NCBI GenBank assembly: GCA_030607575.1
Contig: JAUWJS010000006.1
Coordinates: forward strand, 1 to 51,505
Origin: Candidatus Heimdallarchaeota archaeon
Lineage (GTDB): Archaea; Asgardarchaeota; Heimdallarchaeia; Heimdallarchaeales; Heimdallarchaeaceae
Length of the DNA stretch: 51,505 nucleotides
Direction of reading: 5' to 3'
The translations under genes were made by a program, and so were the position numbers. The notes beneath the pieces were generated by a model. It was given only the letters and a program-made list of their open reading frames with translations, did no database searches and was not told the DNA's origin. The first letter of the stretch is position 1; the number at the start of each line of letters is the position of its first letter. Below are positions 8,448-17,974 of this stretch, piece by piece.

Positions 8448-8861
8448 CTATTCCCCAACTACTGTAACTGCAACTTTTCTTGAACGAGGTCTTATATCTA
8501 GACATACAAAGACAGGTTGTTGCCATGTTCCTAGTTGTAATTGCCTTTCTTGTATTGAGAATGAGATGCTCGGACCTATTAATGAAGCCCGAAGATGAGA
8601 ATGAGCATTTGAGTCTATGAGATCATGTCTATATCCGGCCCCCTTTGGTACTAATTTCTGTAGAATCTGTTTAAAATCATCTACAACCCCTCTTTCATAC
8701 TCTATTGCAGTTAGAGCCCCAGTAGATCCTATGACATTGGCACTTAAAATTCCATTTTCTATTGTTGATTCTGTTAATATTGCTTCAAAATCTTGAGTTA
8801 GATCTACGATATCAATTTCTCCTTCTGTTTGAAAATGAATTATTTTTGTGAAGATTTGCAT
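8448..8861 (-). CDS. UPF0047/YjbQ family protein
   Basis: The 137-aa protein has the family signature near the C-terminus: NAHSHLRASLIGPS followed by LGTWQQ and DIRPRSRKV. YjbQ proteins form small trimers; some have been annotated as secondary thiamine-phosphate synthases, but the physiological role is not settled. The ATG at 8859-8861 is preferred to the GTG three codons upstream. It is the first gene of the leftward block and is divergent from the TPR gene at 9004, with about 140 nt between them holding both promoters. Confidence 0.9.
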   Translation of the reverse strand: MQIFTKIIHFQTEGEIDIVDLTQDFEAILTESTIENGILSANVIGSTGALTAIEYERGVVDDFKQILQKLVPKGAGYRHDLIDSNAHSHLRASLIGPSISFSIQERQLQLGTWQQPVFVCLDIRPRSRKVAVTVVGE

Positions 8862-9003
8862 TTTGAACACTTAACTTTCTGGTATTCTATCAATGTGATT
8901 TTTGTTAAAAAACCAATCGGTTACTGAAAAACAATAATCTAATTCTTTAGGATAACTTCCAAAAGAAATAAGAATTAGATTCGCAAAATAGCTTTAGAGA
9001 TAC

Positions 9004-9708
9004 ATGTCAGACCCAGATATAAAAATGAACATTCTAATAGAAGAAGCCAATGCAAATTATAAAGCAAATCGTTTCAAGGATGCTGCTCGAACATTTGAGC
9101 ATCTCATAACTCTAGCCATTCAAAATGATGAACTTGAAGAAGCTATTTATTTTGCGTATAGAGCAGCTGATTGTTGGAAAAAAGATAAGAATACTTTGAA
9201 CAGGGCAGTTATTTTCAGAGATATAGGAAATATGGCATGTAATTTTGGTATTCAAATAATAGAATCTAATCTCTCCAAACTAAAAAAATTAGATGAAAAA
9301 GCTAAAGCTCTAGAAATTGCTGGAGATTGTTTGCTAGGAAGAGATGTTAAATTAGCGAAAGAAAGATATCGGGAAAGTATTGATCTGTATAACGAACTTG
9401 TAAAAAAAGAAAAAGATTCGAACAAGAAAGTTCAATTTCTGAGAGATGCTTTAGAAGTTACTGTAAAGCTAGAAAATGCTAAAGCAAAAAAAGATTTGAT
9501 GATAAGAATTGCTAATATGTATGTTTCAAACTCAGAGAAGGAATTAAAGAAGAAGACACCTGAAGGAATTCAAATCGCTCTCAGATTTTATGAAGATGCT
9601 CTTGATATGTTTAAAGAATTAAAATTAAAAGAAGATATTCAAACCATAACAAAGAAAATAGAGGAACTTAAAAAACAAGTAGAAGCATATGATCCCTTTG
9701 CTACATAA
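9004..9708 (+). CDS. TPR-like helical protein
   Basis: This 234-aa protein consists of helical hairpins with TPR-like spacing: ANANYKANRFKDAARTFEHLI (10-30), ELEEAIYFAYRAADCW, AKALEIAGDCLLGRDVKLAKERYRESIDLY (about 98-127) and IQIALRFYEDALDMF near 197. The arrangement of long hairpins recalls the SNAP/TPR families that bridge proteins in membrane trafficking, but the resemblance is only general. No signal peptide or membrane segment. It is transcribed alone, with tRNA-Arg about 120 nt downstream. Function unknown. Confidence 0.8.
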   Translation: MSDPDIKMNILIEEANANYKANRFKDAARTFEHLITLAIQNDELEEAIYFAYRAADCWKKDKNTLNRAVIFRDIGNMACNFGIQIIESNLSKLKKLDEKAKALEIAGDCLLGRDVKLAKERYRESIDLYNELVKKEKDSNKKVQFLRDALEVTVKLENAKAKKDLMIRIANMYVSNSEKELKKKTPEGIQIALRFYEDALDMFKELKLKEDIQTITKKIEELKKQVEAYDPFAT

Positions 9709-9826
9709 TGAAAAAAGATTTTCTCTTAATTCTTCTTTCGAAGCAATTTTTTGTTCATAAAGATAGGATTTTTATTTCGATTATCAATAAAAGCAATAAG
9801 AAGAAGGTTTAGTCAAGAAACTATTT

Positions 9827-9900
9827 GATCCCGTAGCTCAGTTGGATAGAGCACCAGCCTCCTAAGTTGGGGGTCGCGAGTTCGAATCTCGTCGGGATCG
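9827..9900 (+). tRNA. tRNA-Arg (anticodon CCU)
   Basis: A full cloverleaf can be folded: acceptor GATCCCG/CGGGATC, D stem GCTC/GAGC, anticodon stem CCAGC/GTTGG with loop CTCCTAA, and T arm GCGAG TTCGAAT CTCGT. Anticodon CCU reads AGG. Discriminator is G and CCA is encoded at 9901-9903. No intron. It ends only 40 nt before the Tsr3 ATG, so the two may share a transcript. Confidence 0.95.
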
Positions 9901-9939
9901 CCAATCTTCTCTTAAATTCCACCTTATAATGTGGTAGAA

Positions 9940-10479
9940 ATGAAAAAACATCCCGCTGTTCAAATTCCTGTTTATATTAGCAATTTTAAAACTTGTAACC
10001 CAAAAATGTGTACTGCTATTAGAGTACTTAAATTCAAGAAAGCTGAATCCATCTCCGTGGGAAAAATACATTCTAAGCTTATTGTTTTAACTCCATTTGC
10101 TAAATATGCTCTTTCTCCTGCTGATTTGGATTTAGCTAAGAAAAACGGTGTTGTAGGTGTTGATTGCTCATGGAACGACATAAAAGGTGGGAGCAAAGCT
10201 CTTGAGAGAGGAACTGGAAGGGCTTTACCTTTTCTTATTGCAGCTAATCCAAACAACTATGGTGTTCCTTCTAAATTAAGCACTTTAGAAGCCTTAGCTG
10301 CAGCTCTGTTTATTTTGGGAGCTAAAGAACAAAGTTTAGCCATATTATCTCTTGTAGGGTGGGGACAAGAATTCTATAAGATTAATAGAACCTATCTTGA
10401 AAGCTACACCAAATCTAGTAATAGCAGTGAAATTATTGAAACACAAAGAAAAATAATGAACAAATTATATCATGAATGA
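9940..10479 (+). CDS. tsr3: Tsr3-type rRNA aminocarboxypropyltransferase
   Basis: Tsr3 transfers the 3-amino-3-carboxypropyl group of AdoMet to a (methyl)pseudouridine of small-subunit rRNA, a late ribosome maturation step shared by archaea and eukaryotes. The 179-aa protein carries the family hallmarks: VGVDCSWND near 75, RALPFLIAANPNNYG near 95, KLSTLEALAAALFILG near 113 and WGQEFYKIN near 142. The ATG at 9940 is preferred to the GTG at 9931. Upstream is tRNA-Arg, downstream bshA. High confidence on family. Confidence 0.93.
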   Translation: MKKHPAVQIPVYISNFKTCNPKMCTAIRVLKFKKAESISVGKIHSKLIVLTPFAKYALSPADLDLAKKNGVVGVDCSWNDIKGGSKALERGTGRALPFLIAANPNNYGVPSKLSTLEALAAALFILGAKEQSLAILSLVGWGQEFYKINRTYLESYTKSSNSSEIIETQRKIMNKLYHE

Positions 10480-10548
10480 TTATTTTAGTTGCTAGAAAGT
10501 GTTCAGCTACAAAATTTTTTTTAATAAGTGATTTCATTGAAAAGTGTT

Positions 10549-11670
10549 ATGAAAATAGGAATTAACTGTTTCCCAACTGTAGGAGGATCTGGTATTGTTG
10601 CTACACAATTAGCAATCGAGTTAGCTAAAAAAGGTCACGATATACATTTGATAAGTTATGATACACCATTCTTACTAAGAACTTATAGACATCCCAATAT
10701 AACACTTGACCTGGTAGATATTATATCATATCCCCTGTTCAAAGATATAGGAGCTCCATATACAATATTAGCTGGATCAAAACTTGCTCGTATAGCAAAA
10801 GAATCTGATCTGGATCTACTACACATTCATTATGCTATTCCTGCAGGAGTTTCAGCATATCTAGCAAAGCAGATTTCTGGTGTTCCTGTCGCAATTACGG
10901 CTCATGGTTCTGATATTCATACTTTGGGAGTAGATCCTGCATATAATCCAGTGATTTCCTATGTTTTTGATAATATTGATGGTTTATCTACTGTTTCAGA
11001 ATATATGAAAAGAGAAATGGAAGAAAAATTTTCTCACAATATTGAAATTGAAGTTTTATACAATCCAATTGACGTTGAAAAATATAAAAGAATCGATACT
11101 AAGCTATGTGACTTTAGAATTCAACATGAGAAAAACTATGTACACGTTTCAAATTTTAGACCTGTTAAAAATGCCCCATTTATTGTAGAAGCATTCGCTG
11201 AAGTTGTTAAAGAATATCCAGACACAGGATTAATAATGGTGGGAGAAGGACCTGAAAGAAAGAAATGTGAGGAAGTAGCTAGTAAGTTGGGAATAAGGGA
11301 TAATGTTACCTTTCAAGGAGTTAGAGTTTCAATCACTCCAATTTATAACTGCGCTTCAGCTCTATTATCAGCAAGTACAAATGAAAGTTTTGGGTTAACG
11401 ATTGCTGAATCTATGTCCTGTGAAATTCCCGTGATAGCACCTAAAGTTGGAGGGATTCCAGAGGTAATTGACCATGAAGTAAATGGTTATGTCTATGAAC
11501 TTGGAAACAGAGAATCATTGGTGAAATATATGCTTGAGTTATTAGATGATCCTCAACGTGTAAGACAGATGGGTGCAAAAGGGAGACAAAAGGTCATTGA
11601 TAAATTTGAAGCTGGAAAAATTGCTGATCAGTACATTAAATGGTATAGCAAAGTTCTGGAAAATCTATAA
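10549..11670 (+). CDS. bshA: BshA-like GT4 glycosyltransferase (GlcNAc-malate synthase)
   Basis: BshA joins UDP-GlcNAc and L-malate in the first step of bacillithiol synthesis. The protein resembles Bacillus BshA along its length: KIGINCFPTVGGSGIVAT at the N-terminus, ELAKKGHDIH, HIHYAIPAGVSAYLAKQ near 92, AHGSDIHTLG near 118, VSNFRPVKN near 202, and the GT4 donor-site ESFGLTIAESMSCEIPVI...GGIPEVI near 283. Start at the ATG 10549 because a T-rich/TTAATAA box at about 10514-10526 lies about 27 nt upstream, fitting a leaderless mRNA; an earlier GTG exists at 10528. It converges on bshC with a 6-nt overlap of their ends. A related GT4 specificity cannot be excluded, but the bshC neighbour makes BshA likely. 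Confidence 0.88.
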   Translation: MKIGINCFPTVGGSGIVATQLAIELAKKGHDIHLISYDTPFLLRTYRHPNITLDLVDIISYPLFKDIGAPYTILAGSKLARIAKESDLDLLHIHYAIPAGVSAYLAKQISGVPVAITAHGSDIHTLGVDPAYNPVISYVFDNIDGLSTVSEYMKREMEEKFSHNIEIEVLYNPIDVEKYKRIDTKLCDFRIQHEKNYVHVSNFRPVKNAPFIVEAFAEVVKEYPDTGLIMVGEGPERKKCEEVASKLGIRDNVTFQGVRVSITPIYNCASALLSASTNESFGLTIAESMSCEIPVIAPKVGGIPEVIDHEVNGYVYELGNRESLVKYMLELLDDPQRVRQMGAKGRQKVIDKFEAGKIADQYIKWYSKVLENL

Positions 11671-13287
11671 TCTAGCATTAATATAACCTATTCCTCCTAT
11701 CGGAGTATCTTCGCTATAATAACGTCTATATGATGCTAGGTAATCTCCTAATCCCGTTACACTTGCCATAATGAACCAAGGCCAGCTTACTTCTTGCCAC
11801 TTATGAAATTCATCATACATACCAAATTGCCAAGATTTGTATCTTTCAATTATACTATTTGGTTTATCTGAGTGTTTTATTACTTTTGATATCTTTGCTT
11901 TAATAATATCAGCTAAATGTTCTGATTCAAAAGACAGTTGTTCTTTTTCTCCTTTTCTTCTGGCTTTGGATAAATTTCCAAGTGTTTTAAAAAAATCTCC
12001 TGAAAATAGAGAAATTGATTCATCTTTTATTTCATGTGAAAGATTTTCAATCCAAGGAGTATTATATAATATTCTTGTATATTTTACAAAAATTGGGGAT
12101 TTCAGACCAATCTTTCTTATTGCTGGAATTACTTGAGCATTATAATTGATTTCTCCTGGTCCTGAAACCCTGATATATACTGGCATTATATCTTGAAGGA
12201 GAGCTTGATTAGTATCTAATCTGGGAACTAGGTGTAAAGAAAGAGAAGAAAGATCTATATTATTCTTATCAATATCAAATGAATACTTTTCCTCATCTAG
12301 AGGACACTCCCCACTGAATGATAATACACCATTTTCTTCTTTACATGAAAGATTAAGTCTGTAGCCATCATTTGGACATTCATAGAAGAAAGGAGAAAAG
12401 GTTTCTGCTTTTTTTGCTGTAGTAGTTTGATATCCTAATTCTTCTATTTTCTCTGATGCTTCATTGAACTCCTTAATATACTCCATTCTTTTTTCAAGAA
12501 AAGGTTTGTAACCATCTGTTGTTAACTTCCTGATTTCAGGATGAGAGGAAGGAAAGAAAATGACACCCCAATCATTAATTATATTTGCTTGAATTCCCCA
12601 TAAAAGAGTGATCCACTCACCTATGTCATTCGAAGTCCTATACGTCTCTCTAATAAAAGTGAGAATATGGTCGACTTTCTCTGTGAATATTTTATGAGAA
12701 TCTTTTTTTATTGATGTTCTGAATTCATTGAATATGTTCTTTACTATTGAAAGACTCTCTTCCATCCATTCATACTGGTTAGCTAAGATTTGGCTTGAAA
12801 CTAGTCCATCTATTGCATTAGGTAGAAAAATTGATTTACTTATCGATGATTGATTATTGGGAAGATGAATGGTTGAAATTTCTGGCTGAATGCTATCATG
12901 AGTGTTAACCAGGAACATAGGAACTAGATAATGACCTTTTTCTCTACTAATGTCTGAAATTGTAGTGACTGTAGCAATTTTATTTCCAATAATTCCTGAA
13001 CCTCCAAAAATAGTAGCTTGTTGTCCTCCTAAAACTATTCCTTGATGAATCAAATCTATATTGCGACTAACTTTCTCAGTTAGTAAACCTAAATCTTTGT
13101 GATAATTCTTAAGAATACGCTTTAATTCTTCTATTTTGTTGGAATCGATTTTAATTTCAGATGATTCTTTAGCTAAGCTGATTGCATCAGCTATTGTTTT
13201 AGGTACATTTCCATAGAAATAATTGATGTCAGGTAAATTAGATGCATTTCTAACAAATTTTTCGTATAAGTCACCTAGTGTCCCCAT
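11665..13287 (-). CDS. bshC: BshC-like cysteine ligase (bacillithiol synthesis)
   Basis: BshC is the proposed enzyme that adds cysteine to GlcN-malate to form bacillithiol. The length (540 aa) matches the family. The Rossmann-like signature LGGQQATIFGG near 88, followed by VPMFLVNTHDSIQPEIS near 121, corresponds to the GQQ and FW-DHD-E region of bacterial BshC; the usual paired DHD is HD here, so the match is divergent. A long helical region around 430-480 corresponds to the C-terminal coiled coil. It faces bshA tail to tail, ending inside its last codons. Confidence 0.85.
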   Translation of the reverse strand: MGTLGDLYEKFVRNASNLPDINYFYGNVPKTIADAISLAKESSEIKIDSNKIEELKRILKNYHKDLGLLTEKVSRNIDLIHQGIVLGGQQATIFGGSGIIGNKIATVTTISDISREKGHYLVPMFLVNTHDSIQPEISTIHLPNNQSSISKSIFLPNAIDGLVSSQILANQYEWMEESLSIVKNIFNEFRTSIKKDSHKIFTEKVDHILTFIRETYRTSNDIGEWITLLWGIQANIINDWGVIFFPSSHPEIRKLTTDGYKPFLEKRMEYIKEFNEASEKIEELGYQTTTAKKAETFSPFFYECPNDGYRLNLSCKEENGVLSFSGECPLDEEKYSFDIDKNNIDLSSLSLHLVPRLDTNQALLQDIMPVYIRVSGPGEINYNAQVIPAIRKIGLKSPIFVKYTRILYNTPWIENLSHEIKDESISLFSGDFFKTLGNLSKARRKGEKEQLSFESEHLADIIKAKISKVIKHSDKPNSIIERYKSWQFGMYDEFHKWQEVSWPWFIMASVTGLGDYLASYRRYYSEDTPIGGIGYINARL

Positions 13288-13538
13288 AGTTTAAAATTAA
13301 AATGACTATTCTTAACAATTTTTATATATCGTACTTCATTAAGTCCATGCTGATAAGGTGAAATTTTACATTATTTATTTCTAGATACAGATAAAGACCA
13401 ATATGTCTGCCTTTTCTTCAGTTCTAGTTAAAAAATGACCTTTTCTCTTGTTTTTATATTGATTCTTACACAAATTTTTTAAATGTAAACCTCTTAATGA
13501 AACATCAAGTAATAATATTCTAAAGGTGAAAAAAAGAA

Positions 13539-13703
13539 ATGGCTAAAGAGTGCCCCAAGTGTCACAGTAGGAATTATAAAGAAGTAGAAGATAAGTCTAA
13601 AGCAATTGCGTATTTCAATCATCAACCAATCTATAAAAAGAAAAATGTCTGCAAAGAATGCACATACGAATGGTCCGATGAAGGCGGCGCAGAGGCTGTA
13701 TAA
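13539..13703 (+). CDS. 54-aa zinc-ribbon protein
   Basis: A short gene encodes a 54-aa protein beginning MAKECPKCHSRN and carrying a second knuckle VCKECTYEW near 38-45, so four cysteines form one zinc ribbon. A Shine-Dalgarno-like GGTGA sits 9 nt upstream of the ATG, and a TTTTTTAAATG box at about 13475-13485 would place the transcript start about 30 nt before the ATG. It ends in an acidic tail. The fold suggests nucleic-acid or protein binding; no specific function is recognised. Confidence 0.78.
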   Translation: MAKECPKCHSRNYKEVEDKSKAIAYFNHQPIYKKKNVCKECTYEWSDEGGAEAV

Positions 13704-13794
13704 AACCTTCTTTATTCTATTTTCTTTCTCTTTCTCTATCTGAAATGAATTCTAGACATTATTTCTATTTTAAGCTACTTGTAGGGATTCACTG

Positions 13795-14949
13795 ATGAAG
13801 TTGAAGACATCAATACGTAAGTACATTTTTCGTTTTCTAGTAATTGCAATAATGGCAGGAACTTTACTGTATTTTTTCCTTACTTTAGATATTAAGGGTT
13901 CATTTAGTCTTTACAAAACTGCTGTTTTATATCTCCTAATACTTTCTCTGCTCTTTATGGTTATCAGTACAATAGTTAAAGCTTATCGCTTCTATATCCT
14001 AATCAAACCTTCATCTCCTGATCTTAAATTCATTAAGTTTCTCATTCCATATTTCGTTGGGTATGGTTTTAGTGTTCTTGGACCTTTTAAAACAGGAGAA
14101 ATTGCAAGTGTTGAGATAAACAAACGTTCTTTAGATGTTCCTCGCTCCTCCTCTCTTGCAGCGCTTGCTTTTTTTAGAATAGTAGACATGTTTGTAGTAC
14201 TTGTCTTCTTAATTATCGCGCTTGGAACAACTGTTCCTGAGATTATCAATTATATCGAACAGAAGAGCGCACTCCTTCAGGTGCAATCATCAGTTTATTA
14301 TATAAAACAGAAAATTTCTATTTGGGAATTCTTGTCATCTGGATTAGCTGAAAATATTCAATTAGCAATCCAGATTGTCTTTTATGTTGCAATTGTTGGT
14401 ACAATGATTCTAACATTCATACTTTTCTTTCCTCCAGTTGGTAGATTAGTTCTCAGAATAATAGTTAATATTACAGGCAAACTGTCAACAAAAGGTAAAA
14501 CTTGGTTGGAAAATAAAATTGTTACTGCTTTAGATGATTATTATAACTCACTTAAACTCCTTTATACAAAAAAAATGATTGCCACTATGGTTATTGTTAC
14601 AACTGTATTTCGTTGGATATTAGAATTTTATTCTCTAAAATTCACGCTAATGGCATTTGGGGGGAATATTTCGTTAGTAAATGCAGCTTCAGTTACTTCA
14701 ATCACTTTACTTGTTGGACTATTAACTTTCGTACCAGCAGGTTTAGGAACAGGAACTGTAACTACTCAATCCCTCTTTAAGGGGTTAAATATATCCCCAG
14801 TAGTTGCAGGTGCAACAATAATCTTTCAAACTTTAATAGGCACAGGTCTAACACTTTCAATTGCTGCTTTCTCTTCCATTTTCCTAAAAGAGAAAAAGAT
14901 TGAAATGATTGGCGAGGAAAAAGAACCATCTTCAGAAAATTCTGAATAA
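13795..14949 (+). CDS. LPG-synthase transmembrane-type (flippase-like) membrane protein
   Basis: This 384-aa polytopic protein has about eight membrane segments (for example 13-30, 41-60, 120-142, 195-218, 258-285, 300-320, 330-362) and the conserved features of the lysylphosphatidylglycerol-synthase TM region / UPF0104 family: a GYGFSVLGPFKTGE segment near 89, a membrane-embedded R-hvDmf segment near 125, and FVPAGLGTGT near 313. Archaeal and bacterial members act with glycosyltransferases or lipid flipping. It ends 2 nt before the convergent phosphoesterase gene. Substrate unknown. Confidence 0.8.
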   Translation: MKLKTSIRKYIFRFLVIAIMAGTLLYFFLTLDIKGSFSLYKTAVLYLLILSLLFMVISTIVKAYRFYILIKPSSPDLKFIKFLIPYFVGYGFSVLGPFKTGEIASVEINKRSLDVPRSSSLAALAFFRIVDMFVVLVFLIIALGTTVPEIINYIEQKSALLQVQSSVYYIKQKISIWEFLSSGLAENIQLAIQIVFYVAIVGTMILTFILFFPPVGRLVLRIIVNITGKLSTKGKTWLENKIVTALDDYYNSLKLLYTKKMIATMVIVTTVFRWILEFYSLKFTLMAFGGNISLVNAASVTSITLLVGLLTFVPAGLGTGTVTTQSLFKGLNISPVVAGATIIFQTLIGTGLTLSIAAFSSIFLKEKKIEMIGEEKEPSSENSE

Positions 14950-14951
14950 AA

Positions 14952-15674
14952 CTATATTCCTTTTTTAAGACGGTTTATCAGAAAATGATGAAAACCTAAC
15001 TCTTCCATCTTGTTACAAGTAAATTCAACATCATATTCAAGTCTTATGTGTTCATATTCGAATCCCTTATTTTCTTCATCAATTTTAAATGTCAAATATG
15101 ATGCTCTTGGATCATTATCTCTTGGTTGTCCAACTGATCCTGGATTCAAGAGATGTTTTCCTTCGTTGACAATATGTAAAGGTTTGTGGGTATGACCTAA
15201 AAAGAGAAAATCTATTTCAGTAAACTCTCTCGTAATCTCAAAAAACATGTTATATGACCATGACGGTAAATCTGGAGAAACATAGTCTCGTAAAGGTCTT
15301 CTTGGAGACCCATGAACAAACATTGCATTTCCTTCAGAGATAAAAAGAGGAAAAATGGAAAAGAATGGGTGAGATCCTAGGAGTTGTTTTTCCCTATCAG
15401 AAAGTAGGTTTTTAGTCCACGATAAGGAAATTTTTGGTAATGGGTTGAAATATTTGAAATTATCTTTCCAGATGGCATAATCATGATTTCCAACAACATG
15501 GATTTGAGCCAAGTTTTCCACAATTTCTATACATTCTTTTGGATTAGGACCATAACCAACAGTGTCCCCAAGGTAGATAATAATATCTGGTGATGAGTCT
15601 TTAATGTGGTCTGTTACAATGTTGAGAGCTTCTAAGTTGGAATGTATATCTGAAAATATTGCCAAAGTTATCAT
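14952..15674 (-). CDS. Calcineurin-like phosphoesterase (YfcE/MJ0936-type)
   Basis: A compact 240-aa metallophosphoesterase with all expected metal-binding motifs: IFSDIHSN at the start, YLGDTVGYGPNP near 35, VVGNHDYAI near 63, MFVHGSPRRP near 117 and FLGHTHKP near 156. The family hydrolyses phosphodiesters or phosphomonoesters with two metal ions. The ATG at 15674 places the first motif near residue 7; the open frame extends 12 codons further upstream without a better start. Substrate cannot be told from sequence. Confidence 0.88.
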   Translation of the reverse strand: MITLAIFSDIHSNLEALNIVTDHIKDSSPDIIIYLGDTVGYGPNPKECIEIVENLAQIHVVGNHDYAIWKDNFKYFNPLPKISLSWTKNLLSDREKQLLGSHPFFSIFPLFISEGNAMFVHGSPRRPLRDYVSPDLPSWSYNMFFEITREFTEIDFLFLGHTHKPLHIVNEGKHLLNPGSVGQPRDNDPRASYLTFKIDEENKGFEYEHIRLEYDVEFTCNKMEELGFHHFLINRLKKGI

Positions 15675-15758
15675 GAAATTATCAACTATAGATGTAATAT
15701 TGCTGAACATAGTAATAAGATTTTTTCAAAGAATATAAAATAAAAAGAAAAGAAGTTA

Positions 15759-17795
15759 TTACTCTTCTTTAACAACTTTAAATCGTTTTGTAGCCAAACC
15801 ACCTATAACAGCGAGACCAATTGATGAGATAAATATGATCAGAGCTATGACATCAATCCTGATGCTTGTATTGAGAACTGGCTCCATGAAAACTTCAACT
15901 AGATTGGTTTCATTGTAACCATAGCCTCTCTTATGCATTCGAATTGAAATATCGACAAATTGAGTTTTAATACTTGAATCTGGAACAATTATTCCATTGA
16001 AGTTTATTTCATCACCAGTATTGTTTAGGAGTTCTTTGTTGATATCTGTTTTCAATTCTAGCACAATAATCCAAACTTGAACATCTGCTATTGTACTGTT
16101 TTCATCTCCTCTAACAGTAATACTTGCAGTAATGTTACCCCCCTCGACTATAGTCAAATCTTCTACAACGAAGTTGTCATATGAGATTTGATGTTGTAAA
16201 TTAAGTAACCATTGAATTTGTCGTAGGAATAGATATTTGTTATCAGCTTTAAGAATATTAGTTGAATTAAAAATATCAGCTGAAGCAAATGCTAAAAGTT
16301 TTCCACCTCTTTGCAATTCTAAAGCTGCTTGAATTGATGCAGAGCTATTCAATGAAATATCTTCTGAACTGTTGAAAACACCATCTTTCACTTGATCAAT
16401 ATAAAACTCTCCAGATTTGTTTATTGAAGCATAAAGGTCTCCTTCTTGGAACTGATAGTATCCTTCACCTAAGATAAGAGTTCCGTTATCATCATCAAAT
16501 ACAATGGCTGACCCCTGATATTCTATTGTATTAACTGATTGATTTGTTAGTATATTTGTTTCAGTAAAGTAAGGAAGATTGAGTATGTCGTTCATATCAA
16601 AATCAATTGTTGAATTGATACCAATGTTTTTTGAATAAAGAGTGTCATTATATGTTTGAAAACCGAAGTTGCTTAGTAGATCATTAATTTTACTATCATG
16701 ATCTGTTGTATCTCCAAGAACATACAAACTTCCTCCTGAAGCCACATAATATCTCAAATCATCAATTTCATCAATTGTTAAATCAGTATGAGAACCTACT
16801 AGAATGACCAAATCCATATCTTTCATTCTATCATATGTAATTACAAAACCTTCTGAAGCTTTCTTCACTGAATTATTAAAACCATAAGCCCGAATTAGTG
16901 TTGCTATATTAGTAAGATTTCTTTCTATAGTATTAGATGAATCTGAAATATATACTAAAATGTTAATGTTTGAGAGGTCATCTACGTTTGAGAAATAGTC
17001 ATGGACAGTTTCTAACTTGATTGTATTCCAAGCAGTAACTTTATTGTCTATAATGGTGTGATTTAATACTGCTGTATTGTTTTGATGTACTATAAACATG
17101 TATCGTAAGGGTTCCCCCTCCTTAACTGCGATGTCTTTTCCAATAGTATCCTGTGAATCAAGTTCTTTAACAACTTCATATGAAACAATATAGTCATTAA
17201 AATCATCCAGTTCAGTACTTAATGCAGAAACAGTATTTTCTTGGCCTGTCATATTTAAATCTAATACCAATGAATTTGTTGTTGTACCATTTACGTACGC
17301 ATCTTGTCCCCCCTCTTGTCTATAATTGACTAAAACAACATCATCTGCGGCTTCATCACTATATCCGATTCTTTCATCAAAGTTGTTATCAAATATAATG
17401 GCATGCCATGTATGGGATTCATTATTGTAGGAATCACCAACTGGAATAGTTGTATTTATTGGAACGAAGATGCTACTAACATAACTAATACCCATGAATA
17501 AATGAGTAATATTCGATTGAACACGAATTGTAAGAGTTATTCTGCTTGGTCCAACTCCAAAACTAGTTGCTTGAATTGTAGCGTTTTCCCATTCTCCAAT
17601 ATAACTTTCTAAATCTCCATCAATAACAGGTGGAGTGTTATTAAATAGCAATATGTCAACTAGAGGAGAATATGTTGGTTTTCTATTTTCATCAATAGTT
17701 GCAGTAGTAAATGATATACCTACAAAACTTGCTGTAACTAAGCCAAGAATATATATAGATACGACCATTAGTTTTCTAAGATTGTGTGTTCGCAC
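15759..17795 (-). CDS. Type I membrane surface glycoprotein with GATase-like domain
   Basis: The 678-aa protein has a signal peptide (positive RTHNLRK, then a hydrophobic stretch 9-32), a large Ser/Thr/Asn-rich ectodomain with many N-x-S/T sites, a single C-terminal membrane helix (about 648-669) and a short KRFKVVKEE cytosolic tail. Residues about 270-370 (INILVYISDSS, MDLVILVGSHTDL, YVASGGSLYVLGD) resemble the GATase-like fold found in DUF4350/GldG-type extracellular proteins, without a visible catalytic cysteine. A beta-sandwich precedes the membrane. GTG start is used because it keeps the basic n-region. Likely binding or structural role on the cell surface. Confidence 0.78.
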   Translation of the reverse strand: MRTHNLRKLMVVSIYILGLVTASFVGISFTTATIDENRKPTYSPLVDILLFNNTPPVIDGDLESYIGEWENATIQATSFGVGPSRITLTIRVQSNITHLFMGISYVSSIFVPINTTIPVGDSYNNESHTWHAIIFDNNFDERIGYSDEAADDVVLVNYRQEGGQDAYVNGTTTNSLVLDLNMTGQENTVSALSTELDDFNDYIVSYEVVKELDSQDTIGKDIAVKEGEPLRYMFIVHQNNTAVLNHTIIDNKVTAWNTIKLETVHDYFSNVDDLSNINILVYISDSSNTIERNLTNIATLIRAYGFNNSVKKASEGFVITYDRMKDMDLVILVGSHTDLTIDEIDDLRYYVASGGSLYVLGDTTDHDSKINDLLSNFGFQTYNDTLYSKNIGINSTIDFDMNDILNLPYFTETNILTNQSVNTIEYQGSAIVFDDDNGTLILGEGYYQFQEGDLYASINKSGEFYIDQVKDGVFNSSEDISLNSSASIQAALELQRGGKLLAFASADIFNSTNILKADNKYLFLRQIQWLLNLQHQISYDNFVVEDLTIVEGGNITASITVRGDENSTIADVQVWIIVLELKTDINKELLNNTGDEINFNGIIVPDSSIKTQFVDISIRMHKRGYGYNETNLVEVFMEPVLNTSIRIDVIALIIFISSIGLAVIGGLATKRFKVVKEE

Positions 17796-17974
17796 TTGAG
17801 TCTACTCCATAAGGGTTTATTAAAGCGCTAACTTCTGCCTTTTTAAACTTTATTTCTGCAAAGAAGAATGAATTTATGTTGATGCAACATTAGCAAAATA
17901 CTTATTTGAAAGAGATACAACTATGTTAACGTAGCACTGTTTAAAATCGTGAGATGTCTCCGGAGAAGAAAACC

